Positions 8,528-16,190 of a stretch of 64,000 bases of DNA are shown here, piece by piece (the stretch's first letter is position 1; the number at the start of each line of letters is the position of its first letter). The stretch lies in assembly GCF_003007675.1 (NCBI RefSeq), contig NZ_PXNP01000085.1, positions 1-64,000 of the forward strand. The letters are read 5' to 3'. The stretch is from Marinobacter fuscus. Lineage in GTDB: Bacteria; Pseudomonadota; Gammaproteobacteria; Pseudomonadales; Oleiphilaceae. The notes below the pieces were generated by a model. The model ran no database searches and was not told where the DNA came from. It saw only the letters and a program-made list of their open reading frames with translations. A program made the translations under genes and the position numbers.

Positions 8528-10918
8528 GTGAATTGGTCTTTGACACAGGGAATAGGTGCCTTGCCTGCAAATCGGTTGTTCAAACGTCTGGGCTTGCGCC
8601 CGCTGGCTTTGCGCCTGCTGGGCTGGGTGCTGCTCTATAGTCTGGTACTGTCGCTGGTGGCGACGGGCGTGCAGATGATTGGCGAGGTGGAACGGCAGAA
8701 AACCGACCTGCGCAACAACCAGGAGCGCACCGCCGGGCTGATTGCCGGTGGCATGGCCAGCAACCTGTGGGTGATGAACTTCAGCGAGGCGGCCAACAGC
8801 CTGGACGACATGCGCACCCTGCCCTTTATCTCCTACGCCTATCTGAACACCACCACCGGCGAGCAGTTTTCCACCGGCACCTACCCCGAGGGCCGGGTGA
8901 TCGCCCAGACCTTCCCGCTGGAGTTCAACCGTTCCACCTTTACCAAACCGGAACTGGTGGGTCAGCTCACCATTGTAACCTCCATAGACCAGCTCTATGA
9001 GGATTTGCTGGACCGGGCACTGGTGAACCTGCTGTTCCAGTCGATGATTGTGATGCTGGGTACTCTGGGGCTGGTGCTGATTGTGCGCCTTACCCTGTCC
9101 CGGCACCTGGAGGCCATGGCCGATTACGCCACCCGGCTGAACCTGGACGCGCTGATGGAGCCCTTGCAGCTGCGCCGCCGTAAACCGGCGGTGCCGGATG
9201 AGCTGTCGGAGCTGGAGCAGGCGCTGAACAAGATGCGGCTACAGATTCTGGAAGACACCCGCTCGCTCCGGCACGACCACAAACAAACCCAGGGCGAGCG
9301 CGACGATGCGGTGCGGGCCAACCGCGCCAAGAACCAGTTTCTGGCCAATGTCAGCCATGAATTGCGCATTCCCCTGCAATCGGTGCTGGGCTACGCCAAC
9401 CTGCTGTCGGATACCCCGCTGGATCAGGAGCAGAAGGAGTATGTACACACTCTGCTCAATGCCTCAGAAAGCCTGTCTTCCATCATCAACGATTTGTTGG
9501 ACATCTCCAGCATAGAAGCAGGCCGACTGGATCTGGAGCGTATTCCGTTCAATCTGCGGGAAGTGGTGAACGATCTGGTTCACATGCTGGGCTCCAGAGC
9601 CCGGGAGAAGGGGCTGGCGCTGGAAGTACGCATTGATGAGAACCTGCCCTGGGCACTCCGGGCGGACCCGGTACGCATTCGCCAGATTCTTCTGAACCTG
9701 GTCTCCAACGCCATCAAGTTTACCGATTCTGGCCATGTGCTGATCAGCATTGAGGTGCTGGGCCGCCGCAAAGGGGGCGTTCGGCTGCGAATGGCCGTGG
9801 AGGATACCGGTGTGGGTATCAACCCGGATGAGATTCCGCTGGTGTACGAGCCTTACATGCAGCTGGGGCAACAGTTTCAGCGCCAGTTGCCGGGCGCGGG
9901 CCTTGGCCTGACCATTTGCCAGCAGCTGGTGAATCTGATGGGCGGCTCAATGGATATCGAAAGCCGTACCGGTGAAGGCTCCACCTTCTGGTTGGACCTG
10001 GTTCTGGAAGAGGCCAGCGAAGGCGCGGCCATGATTCGGCCAGACTCCCGGGAAGTGCGCGGGCGCAGGATTCTGGTGGTGGATTCCTACGAGTTGTCCC
10101 GCAAGATCACCCTGGAGATGTTGTCTCGCTACGACGTGCATATTGAAGCCGTGCGCTCGGCCGCCGAGGCGCTGGGTAGCCTGCGCCAGGCCTTCGACAA
10201 TGGCAGCGCCTACGATGCCACCATTCTGGACGGGTTTGTGCCCGATATGGACGTGGATCTGCTGTGCCGGCAGATTCGCAGTAACCCGCAGTGGGCCGGT
10301 ATGCGCCTGTTGATTCTGTCGTCCAACCCCCAGCGGGGCGATGCCGAGCACTTCCGCCAGTCCGGCGCTGATGCCTTTTTGAGTAAATCGCTGCGGGAGT
10401 CTTACCTGATTCCTATTCTGAACCAACTGTTCTCAAGCGATGTCTATCAGGAGCGCCGGTTCCTCACCCGGTTTTCGCTGAAAACCCTGGACGACACCGA
10501 CAACCGCAAGCCGGAGCTGGCCTGCGGGCGAATGCGGGTGTTGCTGGTGGAAGACAACCCGGTAAACCGCACGCTTACCCGGCGTTTGCTGGAAAAGCTG
10601 GGCTGCGAGGTGATGACCGCCAACGACGGCCAAGCCGCCTGCACCCTGTGGCAGTGGCATCCGTTTGATGTGATTTTTATGGATTGCCTGATGCCCAGAA
10701 TGGACGGTTTTGAAGCCACCCGGCAGCTGCGCCAGTGGGAAATCACCCATGGCCGCGCGCCCACTCCGGTGGTGGCGCTAACCGCAAACGCCATGGAAGA
10801 AGACGAAGAACGTTGTCGCAAGGCGGGCATGGATTCGTTTATTGCCAAACCGGTGAGCCTTGAAATACTGCGGGCAGTGCTGGAACAATACTGCGAAGCA
10901 ACGGCAGGTACGCCCTGA
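8528..10918 (+). CDS. hybrid sensor histidine kinase with two receiver domains
   Basis: This 796-residue membrane kinase has one membrane segment at about 26-50, a periplasmic sensor of about 115 residues, and a second segment at about 165-188. A HAMP-like linker and coiled coil follow, then the dimerisation/phosphoacceptor box SHELRIPLQ with H277 and an ATPase domain with [16 protein letters not shown] and GAGLGL. Two receiver domains complete it. The first (phospho-acceptor D568) has Asp-Ser where an acidic pair is normal, so its Mg binding may be weak; the second (LVEDNP, D719, KPV) is complete. No HPt domain is present, so a separate phosphotransfer partner is expected. It starts with GTG. 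The signal is unknown. Confidence 0.93.
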   Translation: MNWSLTQGIGALPANRLFKRLGLRPLALRLLGWVLLYSLVLSLVATGVQMIGEVERQKTDLRNNQERTAGLIAGGMASNLWVMNFSEAANSLDDMRTLPFISYAYLNTTTGEQFSTGTYPEGRVIAQTFPLEFNRSTFTKPELVGQLTIVTSIDQLYEDLLDRALVNLLFQSMIVMLGTLGLVLIVRLTLSRHLEAMADYATRLNLDALMEPLQLRRRKPAVPDELSELEQALNKMRLQILEDTRSLRHDHKQTQGERDDAVRANRAKNQFLANVSHELRIPLQSVLGYANLLSDTPLDQEQKEYVHTLLNASESLSSIINDLLDISSIEAGRLDLERIPFNLREVVNDLVHMLGSRAREKGLALEVRIDENLPWALRADPVRIRQILLNLVSNAIKFTDSGHVLISIEVLGRRKGGVRLRMAVEDTGVGINPDEIPLVYEPYMQLGQQFQRQLPGAGLGLTICQQLVNLMGGSMDIESRTGEGSTFWLDLVLEEASEGAAMIRPDSREVRGRRILVVDSYELSRKITLEMLSRYDVHIEAVRSAAEALGSLRQAFDNGSAYDATILDGFVPDMDVDLLCRQIRSNPQWAGMRLLILSSNPQRGDAEHFRQSGADAFLSKSLRESYLIPILNQLFSSDVYQERRFLTRFSLKTLDDTDNRKPELACGRMRVLLVEDNPVNRTLTRRLLEKLGCEVMTANDGQAACTLWQWHPFDVIFMDCLMPRMDGFEATRQLRQWEITHGRAPTPVVALTANAMEEDEERCRKAGMDSFIAKPVSLEILRAVLEQYCEATAGTP

Positions 10919-10949
10919 CCACCCTCAATCACCAGCCCGGATTATAACC

Positions 10950-11138
10950 ATGAACGTAAACTGCCCGAACTGCAAAAAGTCCGTGGAATGGAGCGAGTCT
11001 AACCCCTGGCGCCCGTTCTGTTGCGAGCGCTGCAAACTGATCGACCTGGGCGCCTGGGCCAACGAGGAATACCGGGTACCGGCTGAAACCGCATCGCCAG
11101 ACGACCTGGACCAGGGCGGCGAGACCACACGCCACTGA
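10950..11138 (+). CDS. yacG: DNA gyrase inhibitor YacG, zinc-binding
   Basis: This 62-residue protein has the [10 protein letters not shown] and [19 protein letters not shown] pattern, giving the four-Cys zinc site of YacG. In E. coli YacG binds GyrB and blocks gyrase. The ATG at 10950 follows the kinase gene by 31 bases. In many gammaproteobacteria it sits right after coaE; here the two are separated by three genes, which suggests an insertion or rearrangement in this lineage. Confidence 0.93.
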   Translation: MNVNCPNCKKSVEWSESNPWRPFCCERCKLIDLGAWANEEYRVPAETASPDDLDQGGETTRH

Positions 11139-11301
11139 ACGCGTTGGCGGTACGGGCTTGCCTGCGCCGCAAGGGCTTAACGCCTTTTAAGTTGTGAACC
11201 CGCAATCAGGTGTTTACCATCCACGCTTATCGGCATTACCGCAACTCCAGGCCCGCGCGCCCGGAGTCTGTGTCTATCAGACAGTAAACCAAGGTGTATT
11301 C

Positions 11302-11862
11302 ATGAAGATAACCCGCATTTCTGCTCTGGCGCTTGCCCTTGTGGCAGCACCGGTTTGGGCAAGTGATCTGGATTTCAGCCTGACCAACGATTCGGTAAAA
11401 GGCCAGGTGAACTTCTTCGGCAGCAATAACGACATACAGCTTGGTGCAGGCTACACCTACCACGAGGGCAGCCGACACATTGCCAATATCGATTTTCATG
11501 CCCAGGGCAGAACGGCCATAGGCAACCTGCCCGCCACGGCTGGCATCGGCTTGCGGGCAACCGGGTGGGATGACGACCGGCTGGACGGCGGTGCGGTCGG
11601 CATTGGTGGTTTTACTACCCTGAACGTACCCTCGGTCCCGGGCCTGTCATTTGGCGGCAGCCTGCACTACGCCCCCAGCATTCTTTCATTCGGCGATTCC
11701 GACGACATGACCAGCCTGGAGCTGCGGGGCAGCTACCGGGTGATTCGCAACGCGGAAATCTTTGCCGGTTACCGGTACGTGAACACGGAACTGGATTTGA
11801 GCGGCTCCCCGGATGTGAATCTGGACGAAGGCGTGATGGCCGGTATTAAAATTTTCTTCTAA
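11302..11862 (+). CDS. YfaZ-family outer-membrane protein
   Basis: This 186-residue protein starts with the signal peptide MKITRISALALALVAAPVWA, cut before SDLDF. The rest alternates strands in the style of a small beta-barrel and ends with MAGIKIFF, an aromatic C-terminus suited to BAM-mediated insertion. The pattern SYRVIRNAEIFAGYRYVNTE resembles YfaZ proteins, whose role is unknown. The ATG at 11302 is preferred because it begins a clean signal peptide; upstream starts at 11194 add non-signal sequence. Confidence 0.75.
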   Translation: MKITRISALALALVAAPVWASDLDFSLTNDSVKGQVNFFGSNNDIQLGAGYTYHEGSRHIANIDFHAQGRTAIGNLPATAGIGLRATGWDDDRLDGGAVGIGGFTTLNVPSVPGLSFGGSLHYAPSILSFGDSDDMTSLELRGSYRVIRNAEIFAGYRYVNTELDLSGSPDVNLDEGVMAGIKIFF

Positions 11863-11993
11863 CGCCCTCTGAATAGCCGCAGTACCCGGTCTTTAGGGAA
11901 GATCGCCGGGCTGCCGGTTTCGTGCTGCCATTCACGCTCCCCCTTCGGCATTACTGTTAGGCTCTGTAAACATTTGCAAACGGATCGCCTGGC

Positions 11994-14228
11994 ATGAAGT
12001 ATTCTTCTGTTGCTCTGCTTACTCTTGGTGTTCTGCTCGCTGGCTGCGGTGGCGGCGAGAGCGCGGTGGACGGCGCCAAAGAGATTCCCAACCGGTTCGG
12101 CGACAACCAGAACGCCTTTGACGATTTCAGCTCTGGCAGTACCGGCGATTCCGGCAGTGCCAACGGCCTGGAGCCAAACCAGATTCGTGTATCGCTGGAA
12201 CTTCCCCGGGCAATGGCACCCGGCGGCGAGGCAACCCGGCGCAACCTGAACATCGTAACCGCCGATGACGTGCGGGTGTATCGCACCAACACCAGCGGCC
12301 AGGTGTTCGACGATGTGGACTACCGGCAAACCCCGGCCAGCGACGGCTCCCGGGTGATTACCTTTGCCGACGGCGTACCGCTGGGCCCCGATGTGATTGT
12401 GGAGGCCCGTTACGGCAGCTATATATTGAAAGCCCTGGCTGCCGACGCAGACCGGAATGTGAAGGTGAATCCGTTTTCCCACTATCTGGTGGATCGCATT
12501 CTGTGGCAAGACTACTCCACGCTGGACTTGCAAACCGTGCAGGCCTGCGTGGATAACCCCAACTGCCTGAACAAGTATGTGTGGGGCACACTGGCAGACC
12601 AGGTGCACGATTTCGAGATTGATATTGCCACGGGCGCCAGCCTGAATCAGGCCCTGGACGCGCTGGAGGCGCGGGCCGACTTCCGGCAGTTTGTGCAGAG
12701 TATGGCCAGCTATGCCTTGCTGGATGCCGATTCCTCGGGCCGTATCAGCGCCAGTGCTGCCGACTACAATTCGGTGTTCTTCGGCCTGGAACTGGGGCAG
12801 ACCTGGCGGGAATCACGGGTGTCTGGGGCCGGGCAATGGGGCGTTCGTTTTGCCCAGGAAAAACCGCTGGCCGCAGATAACGCAGCCTTCCTGTACCCGG
12901 CGTTGACCTTGACCTCATTCGATGCGTTTAACCTGAACATCACCTCTTTGGCGTCTGATATCCCCTATGGCCGCCAAACCCTGATTCATGGTTTTCACGA
13001 TGTGTCCGGCACCGGCTCTCCGGAGGCTGCCTTTTTTGCCCGCAACGCCGGCGACTGGGGCCTGAATAACCATTCCAGCGCCCCCGGGGCTGCCACGCTG
13101 ACCACGCAAGCTCCGGCCCGCCTGCTGGCCGGGCGTACGCTTTACCAGACCATTACCGGCCGGGAAAGCGGCGTTATCAACGGCTGGACCCGAAATCCCT
13201 ACTTTCTGGATGCCTACACCTCGCAGCCCCTGAACCCTCAGGCCGGGCCGGATCGGGTTCTGGCCAGTTACTTTACTGCGGGCAAAGCCATTGCTCTGTC
13301 GGAGAGTGAAAACCAGTTAACCCGCGGCCAAACCCTTGAGGATCACTATGTATCGGTGTTCGAGCTGAACCTGCAGCGCCCGGGTGAGGCCGAAACCGAC
13401 CTGGAGCCGCTGGCGGGCGAGGAATTTCACCATGTGTATCTGGCTGCCAGGTTCGGCAACGGCCAGCCTGCGGCCTTTGAATCCGGCCATGGCCAGTGGC
13501 GCCTGGGTAGCTATGGCAATCAGAGCCTGGGCGGCGAGGCCAGCCTGAACAGCTTCACCCTGGCCCGGGATGGCTCCGGTGCTACCGGCGCAAGCCGCCA
13601 GAGCACCGATACCTGGAACCTGCTGAACCGCCAGTCCCGCCTGAGCAACGGCGATCGCTATATGGGCAGGCTGGGGCTGTTCCGCACTCAGGCCGACCGT
13701 CGCCCGGCGCAGAACGACCCGAACTTCGGACAACCAGATCTGGGCATCGGCGCCACCACCCCGAACCAGAACCTACTGGCGTTCAACCTGAACGATGAGG
13801 TGCTGGGCAGCGGCCTGATGATTGCCGGTAAGAAGCTCACCCAGGGTGAGCTCAAGCCTGGCCGTTATCGCCTTCAGGGCGCGTTTGTGGGCGTAACGCC
13901 CGATGATAACCGGCTGTATCACCTTGCCGGGGCCGAGCTGCTTTTGTCTGGCGGCACGGCCCGCCTTGAGGGCAACGCCATGCTGGTGCAGCACAGTATC
14001 CGGCAGAACCGCGTTACTGCGCCTGCCGCCACCGGGCTTTCGGTGACCGCCGGTTACATCAGCAACCCCAGCGGCAGCGTCTCTATAACAGGCGCTGACA
14101 TCACGTTGTCGGGCTTCTATACCGAATCCGGAGACCAGCTGTTTCTGGCAGTGCGAGACGACACCGGCCCGGAACAGCGAGCTGGGCTGTTACTGGCCAC
14201 GCTGGTGGAGGAAACCCAACGCCCCTGA
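11994..14228 (+). CDS. large lipoprotein of unknown function
   Basis: This is a 744-residue lipoprotein. The signal MKYSSVALLTLGVLLAG precedes C18 (lipobox LLAGC), and the +2 Gly suggests sorting to the outer membrane. The next ~35 residues are Gly/Ser/Asp/Asn-rich, like a flexible tether. The body shows strand-rich segments and a weak carboxypeptidase-regulatory-like beginning (VYRTNTSGQVFDDVDYRQTP), but I recognise no catalytic motif. C-terminal sequence such as NPSGSVSITGADITLSGFY looks like beta-sandwich. It is flanked by the YfaZ-like gene and the glucosaminidase gene on the same strand. A surface or cell-wall role is only a guess. Confidence 0.8.
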   Translation: MKYSSVALLTLGVLLAGCGGGESAVDGAKEIPNRFGDNQNAFDDFSSGSTGDSGSANGLEPNQIRVSLELPRAMAPGGEATRRNLNIVTADDVRVYRTNTSGQVFDDVDYRQTPASDGSRVITFADGVPLGPDVIVEARYGSYILKALAADADRNVKVNPFSHYLVDRILWQDYSTLDLQTVQACVDNPNCLNKYVWGTLADQVHDFEIDIATGASLNQALDALEARADFRQFVQSMASYALLDADSSGRISASAADYNSVFFGLELGQTWRESRVSGAGQWGVRFAQEKPLAADNAAFLYPALTLTSFDAFNLNITSLASDIPYGRQTLIHGFHDVSGTGSPEAAFFARNAGDWGLNNHSSAPGAATLTTQAPARLLAGRTLYQTITGRESGVINGWTRNPYFLDAYTSQPLNPQAGPDRVLASYFTAGKAIALSESENQLTRGQTLEDHYVSVFELNLQRPGEAETDLEPLAGEEFHHVYLAARFGNGQPAAFESGHGQWRLGSYGNQSLGGEASLNSFTLARDGSGATGASRQSTDTWNLLNRQSRLSNGDRYMGRLGLFRTQADRRPAQNDPNFGQPDLGIGATTPNQNLLAFNLNDEVLGSGLMIAGKKLTQGELKPGRYRLQGAFVGVTPDDNRLYHLAGAELLLSGGTARLEGNAMLVQHSIRQNRVTAPAATGLSVTAGYISNPSGSVSITGADITLSGFYTESGDQLFLAVRDDTGPEQRAGLLLATLVEETQRP

Positions 14229-14258
14229 CCCAAGCGGCAACCGGCTCGTATTACCTGT

Positions 14259-14264
14259 TATAAT
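14259..14264 (+). promoter_or_regulatory. candidate -10 box upstream of the glucosaminidase gene
   Basis: A perfect TATAAT lies 31 bases before the ATG at 14295. No clear -35 hexamer is visible at the right distance. Confidence 0.4.
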
Positions 14265-14294
14265 TCAGGCTATATCGATGAATACGAGGGGTTT

Positions 14295-15227
14295 ATGACA
14301 GCCAGTTTCCGAGCGCTGATGTTCGCCGTTCCCGTGGTTGCCTTTGCACTTGGCGGTGCCTGGTACCAGCCTCCCGCCATCAACGGGCAGCTGCCAGGTG
14401 ATGACGCCGGTGAAGTTCAGCTGGCAGGCCTTCCCCCCTTACCCGCCTGGGCCAATGAGCGGCTGCCGGATTTTTCCGTGTATCGCGACACCACCGAAAA
14501 AAAGGTCGCCTTCTTCTCGTTTTTGTATCCGCGCATTGTGCTGGCCAATTCCCGCATTCTTCTGGAGCGGGAATACCTTGATCATCTGGCCGGGAAAGCC
14601 CGGCTGGATGCCACCGACAAAGCCTGGCTCACCCGGCAAGGCGAGCGGTTGCGTGTAAACGCAGAAACGGGCAGTGCCGAGCAGTTCGCCCGCCTGCGCA
14701 AACGCCTGGACGTAATTCCCCCCTCACTGATCCTGGCCCAGGCTGCCAACGAATCCGCCTGGGGCACCTCCCGCTTCGCCCGAAAAGGTAACAACCTGTT
14801 CGGCCAGTGGTGCTTCACCCAGGGCTGCGGCCTGGTGCCCCAAAGCCGGGTTGAAGGTGCGGATCATGAGGTGGCAAAGTTCGCGTCGCCCTACTATTCG
14901 GTACGGTCCTACATCCAGAATCTGAATCGCCATCCGGCCTATCAGACCGTCCGGGACATCCGGCTGGCAGACCGCAAAGCACAAAACCCGCTCTCTGGCC
15001 ACGAGCTGGCGGAAGGCCTGCGGGACTATTCCGAGCGCGGAGAAGAATACGTGCAGGAAATCCGCGCCATGATCCGGTATAACAATCTGGAATTTTACGA
15101 CCGGGAGTTCCGGGCGCTGCTGGGTGAGCGATCCGCCGAGCAGTTCCAGCGCCTGGCCTCTGCCATGCCGGAGTCCTTGCTGCCGCCCGGCAGTGGCGGT
15201 GCCCCCGGAACACCCTTTGAAAGCTGA
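14295..15227 (+). CDS. Bax-type glucosaminidase-domain protein
   Basis: This 310-residue protein has an N-terminal hydrophobic segment (residues about 6-24) acting as signal peptide or anchor. The glucosaminidase fold follows, with SLILAQAANESAWGTSRFAR (catalytic Glu in NESAWG), GNNLFGQWCF, and the YYSVRSYIQNLNRHPAYQ and LRDYSERGEEYVQEIR helices. Members hydrolyse N-acetylglucosaminyl linkages in peptidoglycan and resemble E. coli Bax. It probably works in the periplasm on the cell wall. The acyltransferase gene follows after 31 bases. Confidence 0.9.
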   Translation: MTASFRALMFAVPVVAFALGGAWYQPPAINGQLPGDDAGEVQLAGLPPLPAWANERLPDFSVYRDTTEKKVAFFSFLYPRIVLANSRILLEREYLDHLAGKARLDATDKAWLTRQGERLRVNAETGSAEQFARLRKRLDVIPPSLILAQAANESAWGTSRFARKGNNLFGQWCFTQGCGLVPQSRVEGADHEVAKFASPYYSVRSYIQNLNRHPAYQTVRDIRLADRKAQNPLSGHELAEGLRDYSERGEEYVQEIRAMIRYNNLEFYDREFRALLGERSAEQFQRLASAMPESLLPPGSGGAPGTPFES

Positions 15228-15258
15228 TTCTGATAATTGAAGAGACAGGGATAGCCCC

Positions 15259-16155
15259 ATGCTTGATTTTTTGCCCGCACCGGTCAAAGGCACTCTGGCC
15301 GCGCTGATGATTCTGTTGAACACCGTGTTGTTTCTGCCGCTGCTGCTGGCGGTGGCGCTGATCAAGCTGGTGGTTCCGGTTACCGGTTTTCGCAAAGTCT
15401 GTACGGTTATTCTGAACACCATTGCCTGGTACTGGATAGGGTTCAACAACACCCTGGTGCGGGTGCTGCACCGGGTCAAGTGGGATGTTCGCGGGGCCGA
15501 AACCCTGAGCAAAAAGCACTGGTACTTCGTTACCTGTAACCACCAGAGCTGGGCCGATATTCCCGCCATCCAGTATGTGCTGAACAGCCGCATTCCGCTG
15601 CTGAAGTTCTTCCTGAAGAAGCAGCTTATTTGGGTGCCGTTGCTGGGCGTTGCCTGGTGGGCTCTGGATTTTCCGTTTATGCACCGGCACACAAAAGAGC
15701 AGCTGGCCCGGCGCCCGGAGCTGAAGGGCAAGGACATTGCCGCCACCCAAGCGGCCTGCGAGAAGTTCCGTTATACCCCGGTTACCATTTTCAACTTTAT
15801 GGAAGGCACCCGCTTCACCCCGGCCAAGCACCAGCGCCAGAACTCACCCTACAAACACCTGCTCAAACCCCGGGCCGGTGGCACCGCCTTTGTGTTTGGT
15901 GCCATGGGCGAGATGATCCACACCATGCTGGACGTAACCATTGTCTACCCCGGCGGCAGGCCGGGCATTTGGGATTACCTGTGCGGCCGGGTACGGCACA
16001 TTATTATCGACATTCGCACCCGCGAGGTACCGCAGCAGTTTCTGGGCATGGACTATGAGAACGACCGGGCAATCCGGGTGGAGTTCCAGCGCTGGGTAAG
16101 CAGCTTGTGGGCCGAGAAAGACCAGCGCATTGAGGAATTAAGCCAGGGCTCCTGA
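15259..16155 (+). CDS. 1-acyl-sn-glycerol-3-phosphate acyltransferase, YihG type
   Basis: This 298-residue membrane acyltransferase has N-terminal hydrophobic segments (about 10-50). The HX4D motif appears as NHQSWADIPAIQ, followed by FPFMHRHTKEQL and NFMEGTRFTPAKH (the EGTR phosphate-binding motif). These features match the PlsC superfamily and in particular YihG-like enzymes, which place acyl chains on lysophosphatidic acid at the inner membrane. It is probably in one transcript with the upstream glucosaminidase gene and ends convergently against the MalT-like regulator. Confidence 0.9.
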   Translation: MLDFLPAPVKGTLAALMILLNTVLFLPLLLAVALIKLVVPVTGFRKVCTVILNTIAWYWIGFNNTLVRVLHRVKWDVRGAETLSKKHWYFVTCNHQSWADIPAIQYVLNSRIPLLKFFLKKQLIWVPLLGVAWWALDFPFMHRHTKEQLARRPELKGKDIAATQAACEKFRYTPVTIFNFMEGTRFTPAKHQRQNSPYKHLLKPRAGGTAFVFGAMGEMIHTMLDVTIVYPGGRPGIWDYLCGRVRHIIIDIRTREVPQQFLGMDYENDRAIRVEFQRWVSSLWAEKDQRIEELSQGS

Positions 16156-16188
16156 TACCGGAGCCCCGGGCCGTAGCAATCCGGCCCG
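16147..16188. terminator. double hairpin between convergent genes
   Basis: Two consecutive stem-loops, ggctcc/ggagcc (16147-16152/16160-16165) and cgggccg/cggcccg (16167-16173/16182-16188), fill the 35-base gap between convergent stop codons; the first overlaps the acyltransferase stop. No long U-run is present. Confidence 0.5.
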
Positions 16189-16190
16189 AA

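Noticed and set aside
7643..9106. Long minus-strand open frame (487 codons)
   Set aside because: It lies opposite trmO and the kinase gene, has Gln/His-rich composition typical of antisense frames in GC-rich genes, and shows no family motifs.
14815..15831. Minus-strand frames of about 340 codons
   Set aside because: They oppose the Bax-type and acyltransferase genes and have low-complexity composition.
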